The position numbers and the translations under genes are program-made. From contig NZ_JAFEWE010000003.1 of assembly GCF_017355785.1 (NCBI RefSeq), positions 372,001 to 436,000 on the forward strand: a stretch of DNA of 64,000 bases, given 5' to 3'. Under the pieces are notes generated by a model. It had not been told where the DNA came from. It saw only the letters and a program-made list of their open reading frames with translations, and ran no database searches. Of the stretch, positions 44,625-52,703 are shown one piece after another (position 1 is the first letter of the stretch; the number at the start of each line of letters is the position of its first letter). Source of the DNA: Desertivirga arenae. GTDB taxonomy: Bacteria; Bacteroidota; Bacteroidia; Sphingobacteriales; Sphingobacteriaceae.

Positions 44625-47600
44625 ATGAATAGGGACAAAGAAGAATTGCGGCACCATACCTATACGATACCTCAGTTTGATATCCTTTCACTGAATGAAG
44701 TTTATATTCAGATACATAGCTCTGAAACCTTTTTAACTGGAAGGGATACTCTTAATCTTAGGCCAGAAGAAATTGACCTTGATCAGGCAACTTTCATTAT
44801 TCACGAAGAATCTGAACATCCTGTAGTTGTTTCGGTAATAGTAATGCAAAAAGCTATGCAAATTTCCTGCACTTGCCCTTCCCAAGTGACAAAGCTTTGC
44901 CGGCATCAGTCCCGAGTATTGTACAACATTTGTAAACGTACTGATCTGAAGCTATTTTTCGATAAACTGGCAAGACAGGAGCGCCTTAGAAAATATGCAG
45001 AACAGTTCGGCTTAGAAAACGAGCAGGACCTCGATAAGTTCTTCGAACTGTTCTTTGAGAACGACAAAGCCCAGTTAAGGTCCAAAATAAAAGGCTTGTT
45101 GGCTGTAAACACGGACACCACGGATAAATTGCAATTGGAGTTGATGCAATCTGCAGATTCACGTAAAAAAGCGCGAATGGACAAAGAAGGACAACTTCTC
45201 GTGGTCATAAGACAACATAAATACTACAACTACCTGGTAATCCAATTGGCCCGGGCTGAATTTAATACTGTTGGAAATATTAAAAACCCCATTAAGATCC
45301 TTCGAGCGGTGGATTTTTTATGGCAGAGTGAAGACGTCCACGTGTCAAAGTTCTTTACAGCAATTCAATTGTTTGAGCATGGGCACCAGGAGGTCGATCA
45401 GGCATCGATAGAGGCACTAAAAATTGTATTAAAGAATCCTTTGGATTTGGCGATGTTCAGGCATGATCCTGCTATTTCTGATAACCTGAACATTAGGTCA
45501 CTAAGTAAGATAGAACAAGTATCCACGGTAACAGATTGCCGCATATCTGTTACAAAGGAAGACCTTTTTTACAAGATCTCAGCACGGGTAATTCTAGACG
45601 ATGTATCTACTCCTATCGAAGACCTCAGGATCAGATATAACTACTTCCTTGAATATGGTGAAAAATTATATTTGCCAACCAATCATAAAATCCTACAACT
45701 CATTTCTCTTTTTAGGCAATACGACTTCTGTATAAGTATAGCGGAGAGCAAGTATCAGGAATTCAGGAAAAGCTTCCTTTCAAAACTTGAAGATGAGATG
45801 GAAATTAATTACTCCTATCTTAAGCCTGCAACTCCAGCCCAATTGATAGAGAATGATCTTATAGAACCTCCTGCAAAACTTATCTATTTAACAGATTCCA
45901 ATCCTTACGTGGAGATAGAACCTGTAATGAAATACGGAAAAGAAGAAATAGCTGTATTAAGCAGGAGATACATTTATAGCACTGGTTTAAAAGGCGAAGT
46001 ATTTTCGGTTCAGAGGGACACAGAAGCAGAGCTTGCATTTGTTGCTGATATCGCCAAACAACATCCATTTTTCACCGAGCAGCTCGAGGACGGGCTTTCC
46101 TATTTTTACCTCCACAAGGAGCGTTTTTTAGATGAAAATTGGTTCCTGGAGGCATTTGAATCATGGAGAGAACAAGGCATTCAGATATTTGGCTTTAACA
46201 AACTTAATAATAACCTCTTAAACCCCAACAAAGCAAAGATACAGGTACAGGTTCTAAGTGGGTTAAATTGGTTCAACGTCAATTTAGAGGTGCGGTATGG
46301 GAAGAAAAAAGCTTCCCTTAAAAAAATAAAGAAGGCCATCAAAAATAAAAGCCGTTATATTGAACTGGACGACGGAAGTCTCGGAATTATTCCAGGAGAG
46401 TGGATTGAAAAGTTCAAAAGTTATTTTGAAACTGGAGAAATCATTGACGATGAATTTCAAATACCACGAACGAATTTCGCTGTTATTCGCCATCTTTTTG
46501 ACAGTAATGTCCTTTCCAAAGATGTAAAGGCGGAGGTGGAGTTCCTTCAGGCCTCGTTTGCAGACTTCGAAACAATTGAAGAAGTTGAGCCTCCAAAAGA
46601 ATTACAAGCCGAACTCCGGGATTATCAGAGACAGGGCTTGAACTGGCTTAATTTTCTGGACAATTTCAATTTTGGGGCCTGCCTTGCTGATGATATGGGT
46701 CTGGGTAAAACCATCCAGATCCTGGCTTTGCTGTTAATTCAGCGGCAGAAAAGAGACCATAATGTAAACCTCGTTGTTGTCCCAACGTCCCTCCTTTTCA
46801 ACTGGAGCACCGAGATTGAAAAATTTGCTCCATCCCTGAGTGTTTATGTTTTGTATGGAAATAACAGAACCTATAATTTTCAGGAGTTTCTAAAGCACGA
46901 AATTATTCTTACCTCGTACGGAACTTTACTTTCAGACATCCGCTATATAAAAGATTTTGAGTTTAATTATGTGATCCTTGACGAATCACAGAACATTAAA
47001 AATCCAGAATCGCAACGTTATAAGGCATCAAGACTGCTAAGATCCAGGAACCGGGTAGCTCTAACCGGAACCCCTTTCGAAAACAACACGTATGACTTGT
47101 ATGCCCAGCTCTCTTTTGCCTGCCCTGGATTGCTTGGAAGCAAGCAGTATTTCAGGGACGTATATTCAACTCCTATCGACAAGTTTAAAGATGCCAGGAG
47201 GTTACTTGAACTTCAAAACCTGATCAAACCTTTTATATTAAGAAGGACAAAAAAACAGGTAGCATCAGAACTGCCGGAAAAAACAGAAATGATTCTCTAT
47301 TGCGAAATGAAAGACTCGCAACGCAGGGTTTATGAAAACTACGAACAGGAAATAAGAGATTATCTATCAGGAATCGATAGTGATGATGTATCCAAAAGTT
47401 CCATCCATGTTCTCCGCGGCCTGACGAGATTAAGGCAAATTTGTGATTCGCCTCTTCTACTTCGGGAACCAACCCTTACAGATCCGAGCTCTTCTAAGAT
47501 AGACGCATTATTGGAGCAGATCGAAACCAAATCTAAAAAACACAAAATACTAGTGTTCTCGCAGTTTGTAAGCATGCTCGATCTGGTAAAGAATGAACTT

Positions 47601-48017
47601 GAAAAAAGACAGATAGGCTACACTTATTTAAGCGGAGCATCAAAAGACAGGCAAAAAGAAGTAAATAAGTTTCAGGAGGAAGAAGAGATCAGAGTTTTCC
47701 TGATCAGCCTTAAAGCCGGAGGAACAGGCTTGAATCTGACAAAGGCGGATTATGTTTATTTGCTTGACCCCTGGTGGAATCCTGCCACGGAAAATCAGGC
47801 TATAGATCGTATTTACAGAATAGGCCAGAAAAAAAATGTGGTTGCAGTGCGGATGATTTGCCCGAATACGGTGGAAGAAAAGATCCTTAAACTACAGGAA
47901 GGCAAGAATGACCTGGCCTCCCGGTTAATCCATTCAGACTCCTCTTTCTTCAAGTCACTTACCAAGGAAGACCTCATCGCCTTAGTCAGTTCTACTATTC
48001 CAGATAGTCTTCGCTAA
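44625..48017 (+). CDS. SWIM-domain SNF2-family helicase
   Basis: 1130 residues. A SWIM zinc finger with C82, C84, C92, H94 (SCTCPSQVTKLCRH) sits in the N-terminal part. The middle is a poorly conserved region. The SNF2 ATPase core runs from about 660: Walker A DMGLGKTIQ with K695, the DESQ box of motif II, LTGTPFENN motif III, FILRRTKKQVASELPEK, and QAIDRIYRIGQ motif VI. It remodels protein-DNA complexes with ATP. No partner genes (methylase, nuclease) sit beside it, so it is not obviously part of a defence operon. A terminator is not evident. Confidence 0.92.
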   Translation: MNRDKEELRHHTYTIPQFDILSLNEVYIQIHSSETFLTGRDTLNLRPEEIDLDQATFIIHEESEHPVVVSVIVMQKAMQISCTCPSQVTKLCRHQSRVLYNICKRTDLKLFFDKLARQERLRKYAEQFGLENEQDLDKFFELFFENDKAQLRSKIKGLLAVNTDTTDKLQLELMQSADSRKKARMDKEGQLLVVIRQHKYYNYLVIQLARAEFNTVGNIKNPIKILRAVDFLWQSEDVHVSKFFTAIQLFEHGHQEVDQASIEALKIVLKNPLDLAMFRHDPAISDNLNIRSLSKIEQVSTVTDCRISVTKEDLFYKISARVILDDVSTPIEDLRIRYNYFLEYGEKLYLPTNHKILQLISLFRQYDFCISIAESKYQEFRKSFLSKLEDEMEINYSYLKPATPAQLIENDLIEPPAKLIYLTDSNPYVEIEPVMKYGKEEIAVLSRRYIYSTGLKGEVFSVQRDTEAELAFVADIAKQHPFFTEQLEDGLSYFYLHKERFLDENWFLEAFESWREQGIQIFGFNKLNNNLLNPNKAKIQVQVLSGLNWFNVNLEVRYGKKKASLKKIKKAIKNKSRYIELDDGSLGIIPGEWIEKFKSYFETGEIIDDEFQIPRTNFAVIRHLFDSNVLSKDVKAEVEFLQASFADFETIEEVEPPKELQAELRDYQRQGLNWLNFLDNFNFGACLADDMGLGKTIQILALLLIQRQKRDHNVNLVVVPTSLLFNWSTEIEKFAPSLSVYVLYGNNRTYNFQEFLKHEIILTSYGTLLSDIRYIKDFEFNYVILDESQNIKNPESQRYKASRLLRSRNRVALTGTPFENNTYDLYAQLSFACPGLLGSKQYFRDVYSTPIDKFKDARRLLELQNLIKPFILRRTKKQVASELPEKTEMILYCEMKDSQRRVYENYEQEIRDYLSGIDSDDVSKSSIHVLRGLTRLRQICDSPLLLREPTLTDPSSSKIDALLEQIETKSKKHKILVFSQFVSMLDLVKNELEKRQIGYTYLSGASKDRQKEVNKFQEEEEIRVFLISLKAGGTGLNLTKADYVYLLDPWWNPATENQAIDRIYRIGQKKNVVAVRMICPNTVEEKILKLQEGKNDLASRLIHSDSSFFKSLTKEDLIALVSSTIPDSLR

Positions 48018-48086
48018 TTTGTATGGTGTAAAAACCCAGCTTCTGGTCTCTTAACCCTCAAGCTGGTCTCTTTAGTTTTGGCTGCC

Positions 48087-48587
48087 TCAGAATCCCTGAT
48101 CATCTGCACTTGGACCATAACTACCTGGTATCGGAATATTTAAGAGTCTCAAAAATACTCCTAGCTGTGCCCGGTGATGTATAATTTGAGCAAGAGCCAT
48201 CCGGATCACTTCATATTTCGTTGACCTGCTATACACTTGTTCACCTTCCCTCAAAACCCAAATTCCTTCAAGAGCAGGTTCATCTGCGCTTTGGAGGGCA
48301 GTATTTGCCTTTGCAAGAGAACTTTCAAAATAGTTTAATAAATCCTGGTTATTATTAATTTGTTCCTGCTTATAGGGATTGTTAGCAAAATCCAATTCCT
48401 CCGTTTTAAGGGTCATCTCTACCCATCCCGGCAATTCTGCAATGTGTGTGGCCAGACGGATAACAGTCATACTCTTCTCGTGTGGTTTCCAGCTGTACTT
48501 TTTCTCAGGAACCAGTGAGAGCATCTTCCGGGTTGTTTGAGCTTCCTGCTCTAATTCTTTAAGTAATTTCGCGATGATAGTTGACAT
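48087..48587 (-). CDS. DinB-family protein
   Basis: 166 residues. The DinB four-helix fold is suggested by the three His ligands: H48 in LATHIAEL, and the pair in QIIHHRAQLGVFLR near 137-140. YSWKPHEKSMTVIRLATH is a family hallmark. Such proteins are metal-dependent, often thiol transferases; the role here is unknown. Monocistronic. Confidence 0.85.
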   Translation of the reverse strand: MSTIIAKLLKELEQEAQTTRKMLSLVPEKKYSWKPHEKSMTVIRLATHIAELPGWVEMTLKTEELDFANNPYKQEQINNNQDLLNYFESSLAKANTALQSADEPALEGIWVLREGEQVYSRSTKYEVIRMALAQIIHHRAQLGVFLRLLNIPIPGSYGPSADDQGF

Positions 48588-48798
48588 GTTTTTCTAATTT
48601 ATTAAACAAAGGTGAGGTGCTTTGATGACAGCCCTATGTCAGCAGCTATAAAAAATTCTATTTCAGGTAGTGAAAAGGATAGAGGAAAGCTACTTATTAG
48701 AAAAAGCATTAAGAGGCTAATTAAATCCCGGCTTCAATCACAGCACAACGGTATCTAACACAGCCTCTTCTTAGGTAGACCAGGGTCCGTAAACAGGC

Positions 48799-48909
48799 TT
48801 ATGGATTAAGAATTAATTCCAATCCGAGGTACAAAGCTAACAAAATGGCTAAACACTCAAGTATTACCACAAGACTGGTAACACCGCTAACGAAAGTAGA
48901 TGTTTTCAT
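48799..48909 (-). CDS. Possible 36-residue single-span membrane protein
   Basis: 36 codons from ATG to TAA. A short polar N-terminus (MKTSTFVSG) is followed by a continuous hydrophobic stretch (TSLVVILECLAILLALYLGL) typical of a membrane helix, then a short tail. The length, clean start and hydrophobic pattern suggest a real small protein; a random AT-rich ORF could also look hydrophobic, so it is only moderately likely. No strong Shine-Dalgarno. An inverted repeat lies directly upstream and could control it. Confidence 0.35.
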   Translation of the reverse strand: MKTSTFVSGVTSLVVILECLAILLALYLGLELILNP

Positions 48910-48911
48910 AG

Positions 48912-48948
48912 TATGACGTTTTAATAGTGGCGACAGATAGACGTCATA
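48912..48948. repeat. Inverted repeat upstream of the small ORF
   Basis: TATGACGT (48912-48919) and ACGTCATA (48941-48948), perfect 8-bp arms 21 bases apart. It may be an operator or RNA hairpin. Confidence 0.4.
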
Positions 48949-49096
48949 AAAATATAATAAAGTTTGCTTTTGTTTTAAATATTTTGCCGGTTGTAAAGGT
49001 ATTTGAGATACCGGGAAAGATTAGCGCACTTATTAGCTACTAATACGGGCAGAAATGTATTCGGATTGATTTAGAAGATGATAAGGCGTTTTTCAA

Positions 49097-49136
49097 AAAA
49101 ATTGGAGGCACAAATTTCAATTATTTTTGCGCCTCC
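49097..49136 (-). terminator. Terminator of the MBL-hydrolase gene
   Basis: On the minus strand, an 11-bp stem with one mismatch, GGAGGC...GCCTCC, then a T run. It lies 36 bases after the stop at 49172. Confidence 0.7.
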
Positions 49137-49171
49137 GAACATTGCATATAAATACTGCTACAGAGGATATC

Positions 49172-50149
49172 CTAGGAAGAAAATCTTCTTCGATAACCCC
49201 ACAGTACACCAAAGGTTGCAATAGCTCCAACTACAACAGCTCCGGTAATGATAAAAGGATTATTAACCCGCTTAGGGATATATTGTACACCGTTCCTATT
49301 TGCTCTTGCAGGTTCTCTCACATACCTTCCATAGTCAGGCACAGCTTCTTCTTTAAAATGCTGACTTAAGTTTTCAAGTGCCAGCTGTAAATCTTCAGCA
49401 TACATAGGATAACCATGCCCGCTTGCAGCCACCTCAGGTTTTAAAGCAGCCAGCATTGTTACTGAACGTTCTGCGGCAATCCAATCGATCGTAAAATACT
49501 TGGGAGGTCCGGAAAGGACTTGCTTTTGAGTGATCACAGAAAATGCAGACTCCTGCTTAGTAGTCACAAAAGCATCAGCAGATATTAGCAGCTTATCATT
49601 TTCCCGATAAAATGCCACCTGACCAGGGGAATGCCCAGGGACATGGAGATACTTCCATTCTGTAAGTCCTGGAATTTCCTCTCCCTCAGCCAATGCATGA
49701 ACTTTCCCGTCCAAATCTTTTGGTTCTTTTGGATACATCCATGACATAAGGCTCATTAGCCCTCCCCCAACCATTGGGTCTGGTGGTGGATAAGAGGATA
49801 AGCCTTTAAGGTACGGTAGCTCAAGTGTATGAGCGTATACTGGCACATCCCAAAAACCTAAAAGTTCTTCAAGAGCGCCTACATGATCAAAATGTCCATG
49901 GGTTAAAAGGATAGCGGCTGGTTTTGTGCCGGGTTCAAAAAGATGTTCTGCCAGTTTTCTGATTTTTTCTCCTGAACCTTTTAAGCCGGCATCAACAAGG
50001 TACCATACGTAATCACCCTCCACTTCTTCACAAATAATATAAATGTTAACAAACACGATCTTCATTCCCCAGACACCCGGAGCAACCTTAAAGTATTCAA
50101 GATCATCATATTTCATTTTCTTATAAGTGTGCTTTTCTGTCGTTTGCAT
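49172..50149 (-). CDS. Metallo-beta-lactamase-fold hydrolase with C-terminal helix
   Basis: 325 residues. Metal-binding THGHFDHVG (HxHxDH) near 79-87, then VPGHSPGQVAFY. The final 30 residues hold a membrane helix (PFIITGAVVVGAIATFGVLWG) and a basic tail, so it is anchored with the hydrolase domain most likely in the cytosol. The substrate is unknown; this family covers thioesters, lactones and others. Follows the DUF4142 gene, 19 bases apart, probably one transcript. Confidence 0.85.
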   Translation of the reverse strand: MQTTEKHTYKKMKYDDLEYFKVAPGVWGMKIVFVNIYIICEEVEGDYVWYLVDAGLKGSGEKIRKLAEHLFEPGTKPAAILLTHGHFDHVGALEELLGFWDVPVYAHTLELPYLKGLSSYPPPDPMVGGGLMSLMSWMYPKEPKDLDGKVHALAEGEEIPGLTEWKYLHVPGHSPGQVAFYRENDKLLISADAFVTTKQESAFSVITQKQVLSGPPKYFTIDWIAAERSVTMLAALKPEVAASGHGYPMYAEDLQLALENLSQHFKEEAVPDYGRYVREPARANRNGVQYIPKRVNNPFIITGAVVVGAIATFGVLWGYRRRFSS

Positions 50150-50168
50150 ATATCATAGTTTAGATGTT

Positions 50169-50741
50169 CTATTTAATTGTTGTTCTTAACAGCCTAACAG
50201 CAGCATTGTGTGCCTCAAGTTCAGGTATCGCAGCATCACAAAGCTTAATGAAATCGGGGTCCGTGTTTTTTTCCTGCGCCTTTCTGTACAAAGCAAGAAG
50301 CTTACGATGATTATCTGCAGTGAGATTGAGAAAAGACTTTTCAAAAAGAATTCCCTTCAATTTGAAAAGCTTAGCAATGTCGTCCTTATCATTATCCAAC
50401 ATCTCATTGCCTATAGTCAATTGCTTGCTTTCGCCTAGTTCTTTAAGTTGCTGATCAATCTTCTTATGGTATTCCAGGGATTTAATTGCAAATAGTTTAA
50501 GTTCCTGCCTTACCGGTCTGCCTTTGGCGAGCAAAGCCAATTGTAGCCCCATTTTATTTAATGCGGCAAGCTCACTTAAGTATTCAACTTGCGAAAAACC
50601 TCCTCCGGGATTAGTCAAGACTATTTGGGACGAGGCCCTAAAAACTCCTGTTGAGGAATTACCAATTTCCAAATCCCTGCTAAATCCGGAAAAGGCATAA
50701 AAAAGAAGCAGGATCGATAGGTATATATGATTGGACTTCAT
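50169..50741 (-). CDS. Secreted DUF4142 protein
   Basis: 190 residues. A signal peptide (SILLLFYAFSGFS) precedes a four-helix DUF4142 domain (EYLSELAALNKMGLQLALLAKGRPVRQELKLFAIKSLEYHKKIDQQLKELG). The family is often ferritin-like in shape but its role is unknown. It is upstream of the MBL-hydrolase gene, same strand, close spacing. Confidence 0.82.
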   Translation of the reverse strand: MKSNHIYLSILLLFYAFSGFSRDLEIGNSSTGVFRASSQIVLTNPGGGFSQVEYLSELAALNKMGLQLALLAKGRPVRQELKLFAIKSLEYHKKIDQQLKELGESKQLTIGNEMLDNDKDDIAKLFKLKGILFEKSFLNLTADNHRKLLALYRKAQEKNTDPDFIKLCDAAIPELEAHNAAVRLLRTTIK

Positions 50742-50829
50742 ATGGGTGCCTGTTAGTAATTACAAGCACAATACGGGCCAATTTTTAATATTTTAACTTG
50801 AAAGATACTTCAAGATAATGATGGTATAT

Positions 50830-50861
50830 AAAAAAGAGCCTTCTGGTGCAATAGAAGGCTC
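50830..50861 (-). terminator. Terminator of the Gfo/Idh gene
   Basis: 9-bp stem GAGCCTTCT/AGAAGGCTC (50836-50844 with 50853-50861). On the minus strand a T run follows. Confidence 0.85.
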
Positions 50862-50872
50862 CTTTGCTGTAG

Positions 50873-51889
50873 TTATTTACTTTCCAGCAATTCCAGCTGC
50901 CAGACTATTTCGTCTTCCTTGATAGGATAAGGAACATCTGACCGAACATAATTGTAAACAGCATCGAACAGTCTTACATAATTACCTTTTAATGCTGTAT
51001 TATATTGTGTTATAGCTGTTCCGTCAGCTTTTAATGTGCTGAGAATACCTTCCGAACCACTGGGCTCAAATCCGTAGTTTGGATCTGTAGGAAGAACTGA
51101 CTTCTCCAACTGGGCTTCCTGAACATCCGTCCTTCTCTTAATAAAAGAACCTTTAGTACCATGAAGGACAAAAGCAGGAAGCGGATTAACTACCTGAAGA
51201 TTTCCTGTTACAAACACATTCAAACCATTGGGATACTTTAAATGAAAATGAAAATAATCATCTACACGTGAATCTGGACGATAAATTCCTGTGGTTTTTA
51301 CGAAAGATTCTGGTTTACCAAAAAGGCTGATTACCTGATCCAGCAAATGGGGCCCCAGGTCGTAACTTAATCCACTTGCAGGTAATGGTTCCTCTTTAAA
51401 GTATTTTGGACTTATTTCTTTTCTATACCGGTCGAAACGAAAATGAACTTCGATCAGTTCACCCAATCGTCCTTGTTCAATAACAGTCTTCACCGACTGA
51501 AAATCAGAATCCCACCGGCGGTTCTGGTAAACCATTATCTTTTTATCCTTCAACCTGGCCAACTCGAAGAGCTCTTTTGCTTGTTCAGAATTTGCTGCAA
51601 AAGGTTTTTCAACCAGAATATGCTTCCCTGCATTCAGTGCAAGCTTTGCATGCTCATAATGTAAATGGTTTGGAGTATTTACTATTACCAATTCAATCTC
51701 CTGGTCAGCAAGCAGGTCTTCCACTGAATCATAGCTCCTAATTCCATGGTATCTTTCTGCTGCTTTCTTTTTAGATCTTTCCGTTACGGCCCTTAATTCA
51801 AAGAGTTCACTGGTATGAACAAATGGAGCATGAAACACTCTTCCAGACATTCCATAAGATAAAATTCCGGTAACAATTGGTCTTTCCAT
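50873..51889 (-). CDS. Gfo/Idh/MocA-family oxidoreductase
   Basis: 338 residues, two domains: Rossmann NAD(P) domain at 1-120 with GILSYGMSGRVFHAPF and the EKPFAAN motif with catalytic Lys near 92, then the C-terminal substrate domain with a SYDLGPHLLDQ segment. A sugar or polyol dehydrogenase is expected; the substrate cannot be read. It follows ThuA and ppc on the same strand but the 88-base gap contains a terminator. Confidence 0.88.
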   Translation of the reverse strand: MERPIVTGILSYGMSGRVFHAPFVHTSELFELRAVTERSKKKAAERYHGIRSYDSVEDLLADQEIELVIVNTPNHLHYEHAKLALNAGKHILVEKPFAANSEQAKELFELARLKDKKIMVYQNRRWDSDFQSVKTVIEQGRLGELIEVHFRFDRYRKEISPKYFKEEPLPASGLSYDLGPHLLDQVISLFGKPESFVKTTGIYRPDSRVDDYFHFHLKYPNGLNVFVTGNLQVVNPLPAFVLHGTKGSFIKRRTDVQEAQLEKSVLPTDPNYGFEPSGSEGILSTLKADGTAITQYNTALKGNYVRLFDAVYNYVRSDVPYPIKEDEIVWQLELLESK

Positions 51890-51904
51890 TAAAATTGCTA
51901 TTTA

Positions 51905-51937
51905 AAAAACAAAGGGACACTTTAGAGTATCCCTTTG
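51905..51937 (-). terminator. Terminator of the ThuA gene
   Basis: 8-bp stem CAAAGGGA/TCCCTTTG (51910-51917 with 51930-51937), extended by two weaker pairs; T run on the minus strand. Confidence 0.75.
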
Positions 51938-51977
51938 CAGATGTAACGAATATGATTAATTCCTGTTTTCAGGTTAT

Positions 51978-52700
51978 TTACAATTTTGCAGCGTATTTTA
52001 TTCCACCTAATAAATGCTTAAGGAATTCAAGTTCTGTATAAGACTCTTCCGTATGTCCAAGTCCTGTATAAAAGACCCTTCCACCCTCAAAATCCTGATA
52101 CCAGGCAATAGGATGCTCGGCGCCGTTCTTTCCACCTTCGTACGACTTCTCATCCAGATTGATCAATACTTTAATGCCTGAACTTATATCCTTGAAGTTA
52201 TACCATTCATCTTTATGACTCCATGGATTGGGTAGTCCCTCTGTGGCTGAATGATTTCTGTTTACTATTTGAAGACTAGCTTGTTGTACCTTGGGATGCT
52301 GCGTAAAGTAAGCTCCAACCAGCTGTCCGTACCAGGGCCATTTATAAAAGCAATCTGTAGCAGCATGAATACCAACGAAGCCTCCCCCCTTATGGATATA
52401 CTGTTTAAATGCTTCTTTCTGTGATTCATTCAACAAGTCTTCACCGGTAGGACTAAGGAAAATAATAGCGCTATATTTCTTTAGATTCTTTGAAGTAAAC
52501 AATTCTCCACTTTCAGTAGTGTCTGCTATAAAATTATTCTCCTTTGCTAATTTCATAATTGCAGCTTTTCCGGCAGTAATACTCTTGTGCCGGAAACCTG
52601 CAGTTTTAGAAAAGACCAAAACTCTTGCCGGCTTCTTTAGTCCGCCGGCAAAAGCTATATTCTGAATAATTAGAAGAGACAGTATTAAAAGTATACGCAT
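51978..52700 (-). CDS. Secreted ThuA-like protein
   Basis: 240 residues with a signal peptide (LLILSLLIIQNIAFA). The ThuA fold (glutamine-amidotransferase-like) is shown by FSKTAGFRHKSI, IIFLSPTGEDLLNE and GGGFVGIHAATD. In rhizobia, ThuA is a trehalose-utilisation protein, but secreted Bacteroidota members are of uncertain role. It starts 3 bases after the ppc stop and is cotranscribed with it. Confidence 0.87.
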   Translation of the reverse strand: MRILLILSLLIIQNIAFAGGLKKPARVLVFSKTAGFRHKSITAGKAAIMKLAKENNFIADTTESGELFTSKNLKKYSAIIFLSPTGEDLLNESQKEAFKQYIHKGGGFVGIHAATDCFYKWPWYGQLVGAYFTQHPKVQQASLQIVNRNHSATEGLPNPWSHKDEWYNFKDISSGIKVLINLDEKSYEGGKNGAEHPIAWYQDFEGGRVFYTGLGHTEESYTELEFLKHLLGGIKYAAKL

Positions 52701-52703
52701 GAT

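Larger units (their letters stand above)
48588..49171. other. Intergenic region with a small ORF
   Basis: 584 bases. It has a 36-codon ORF on the minus strand (48799-48909), an inverted repeat TATGACGT/ACGTCATA (48912-48919 and 48941-48948), and the MBL terminator (49097-49136). The remaining part, 48588-48780, shows nothing I can assign. Confidence 0.55.

Noticed and set aside
44625-48017. Defence-island candidate around the SNF2 helicase
   Set aside because: No methylase, nuclease, toxin or mobility gene is adjacent; the flanking genes are a pectin lyase and a DinB-family protein.
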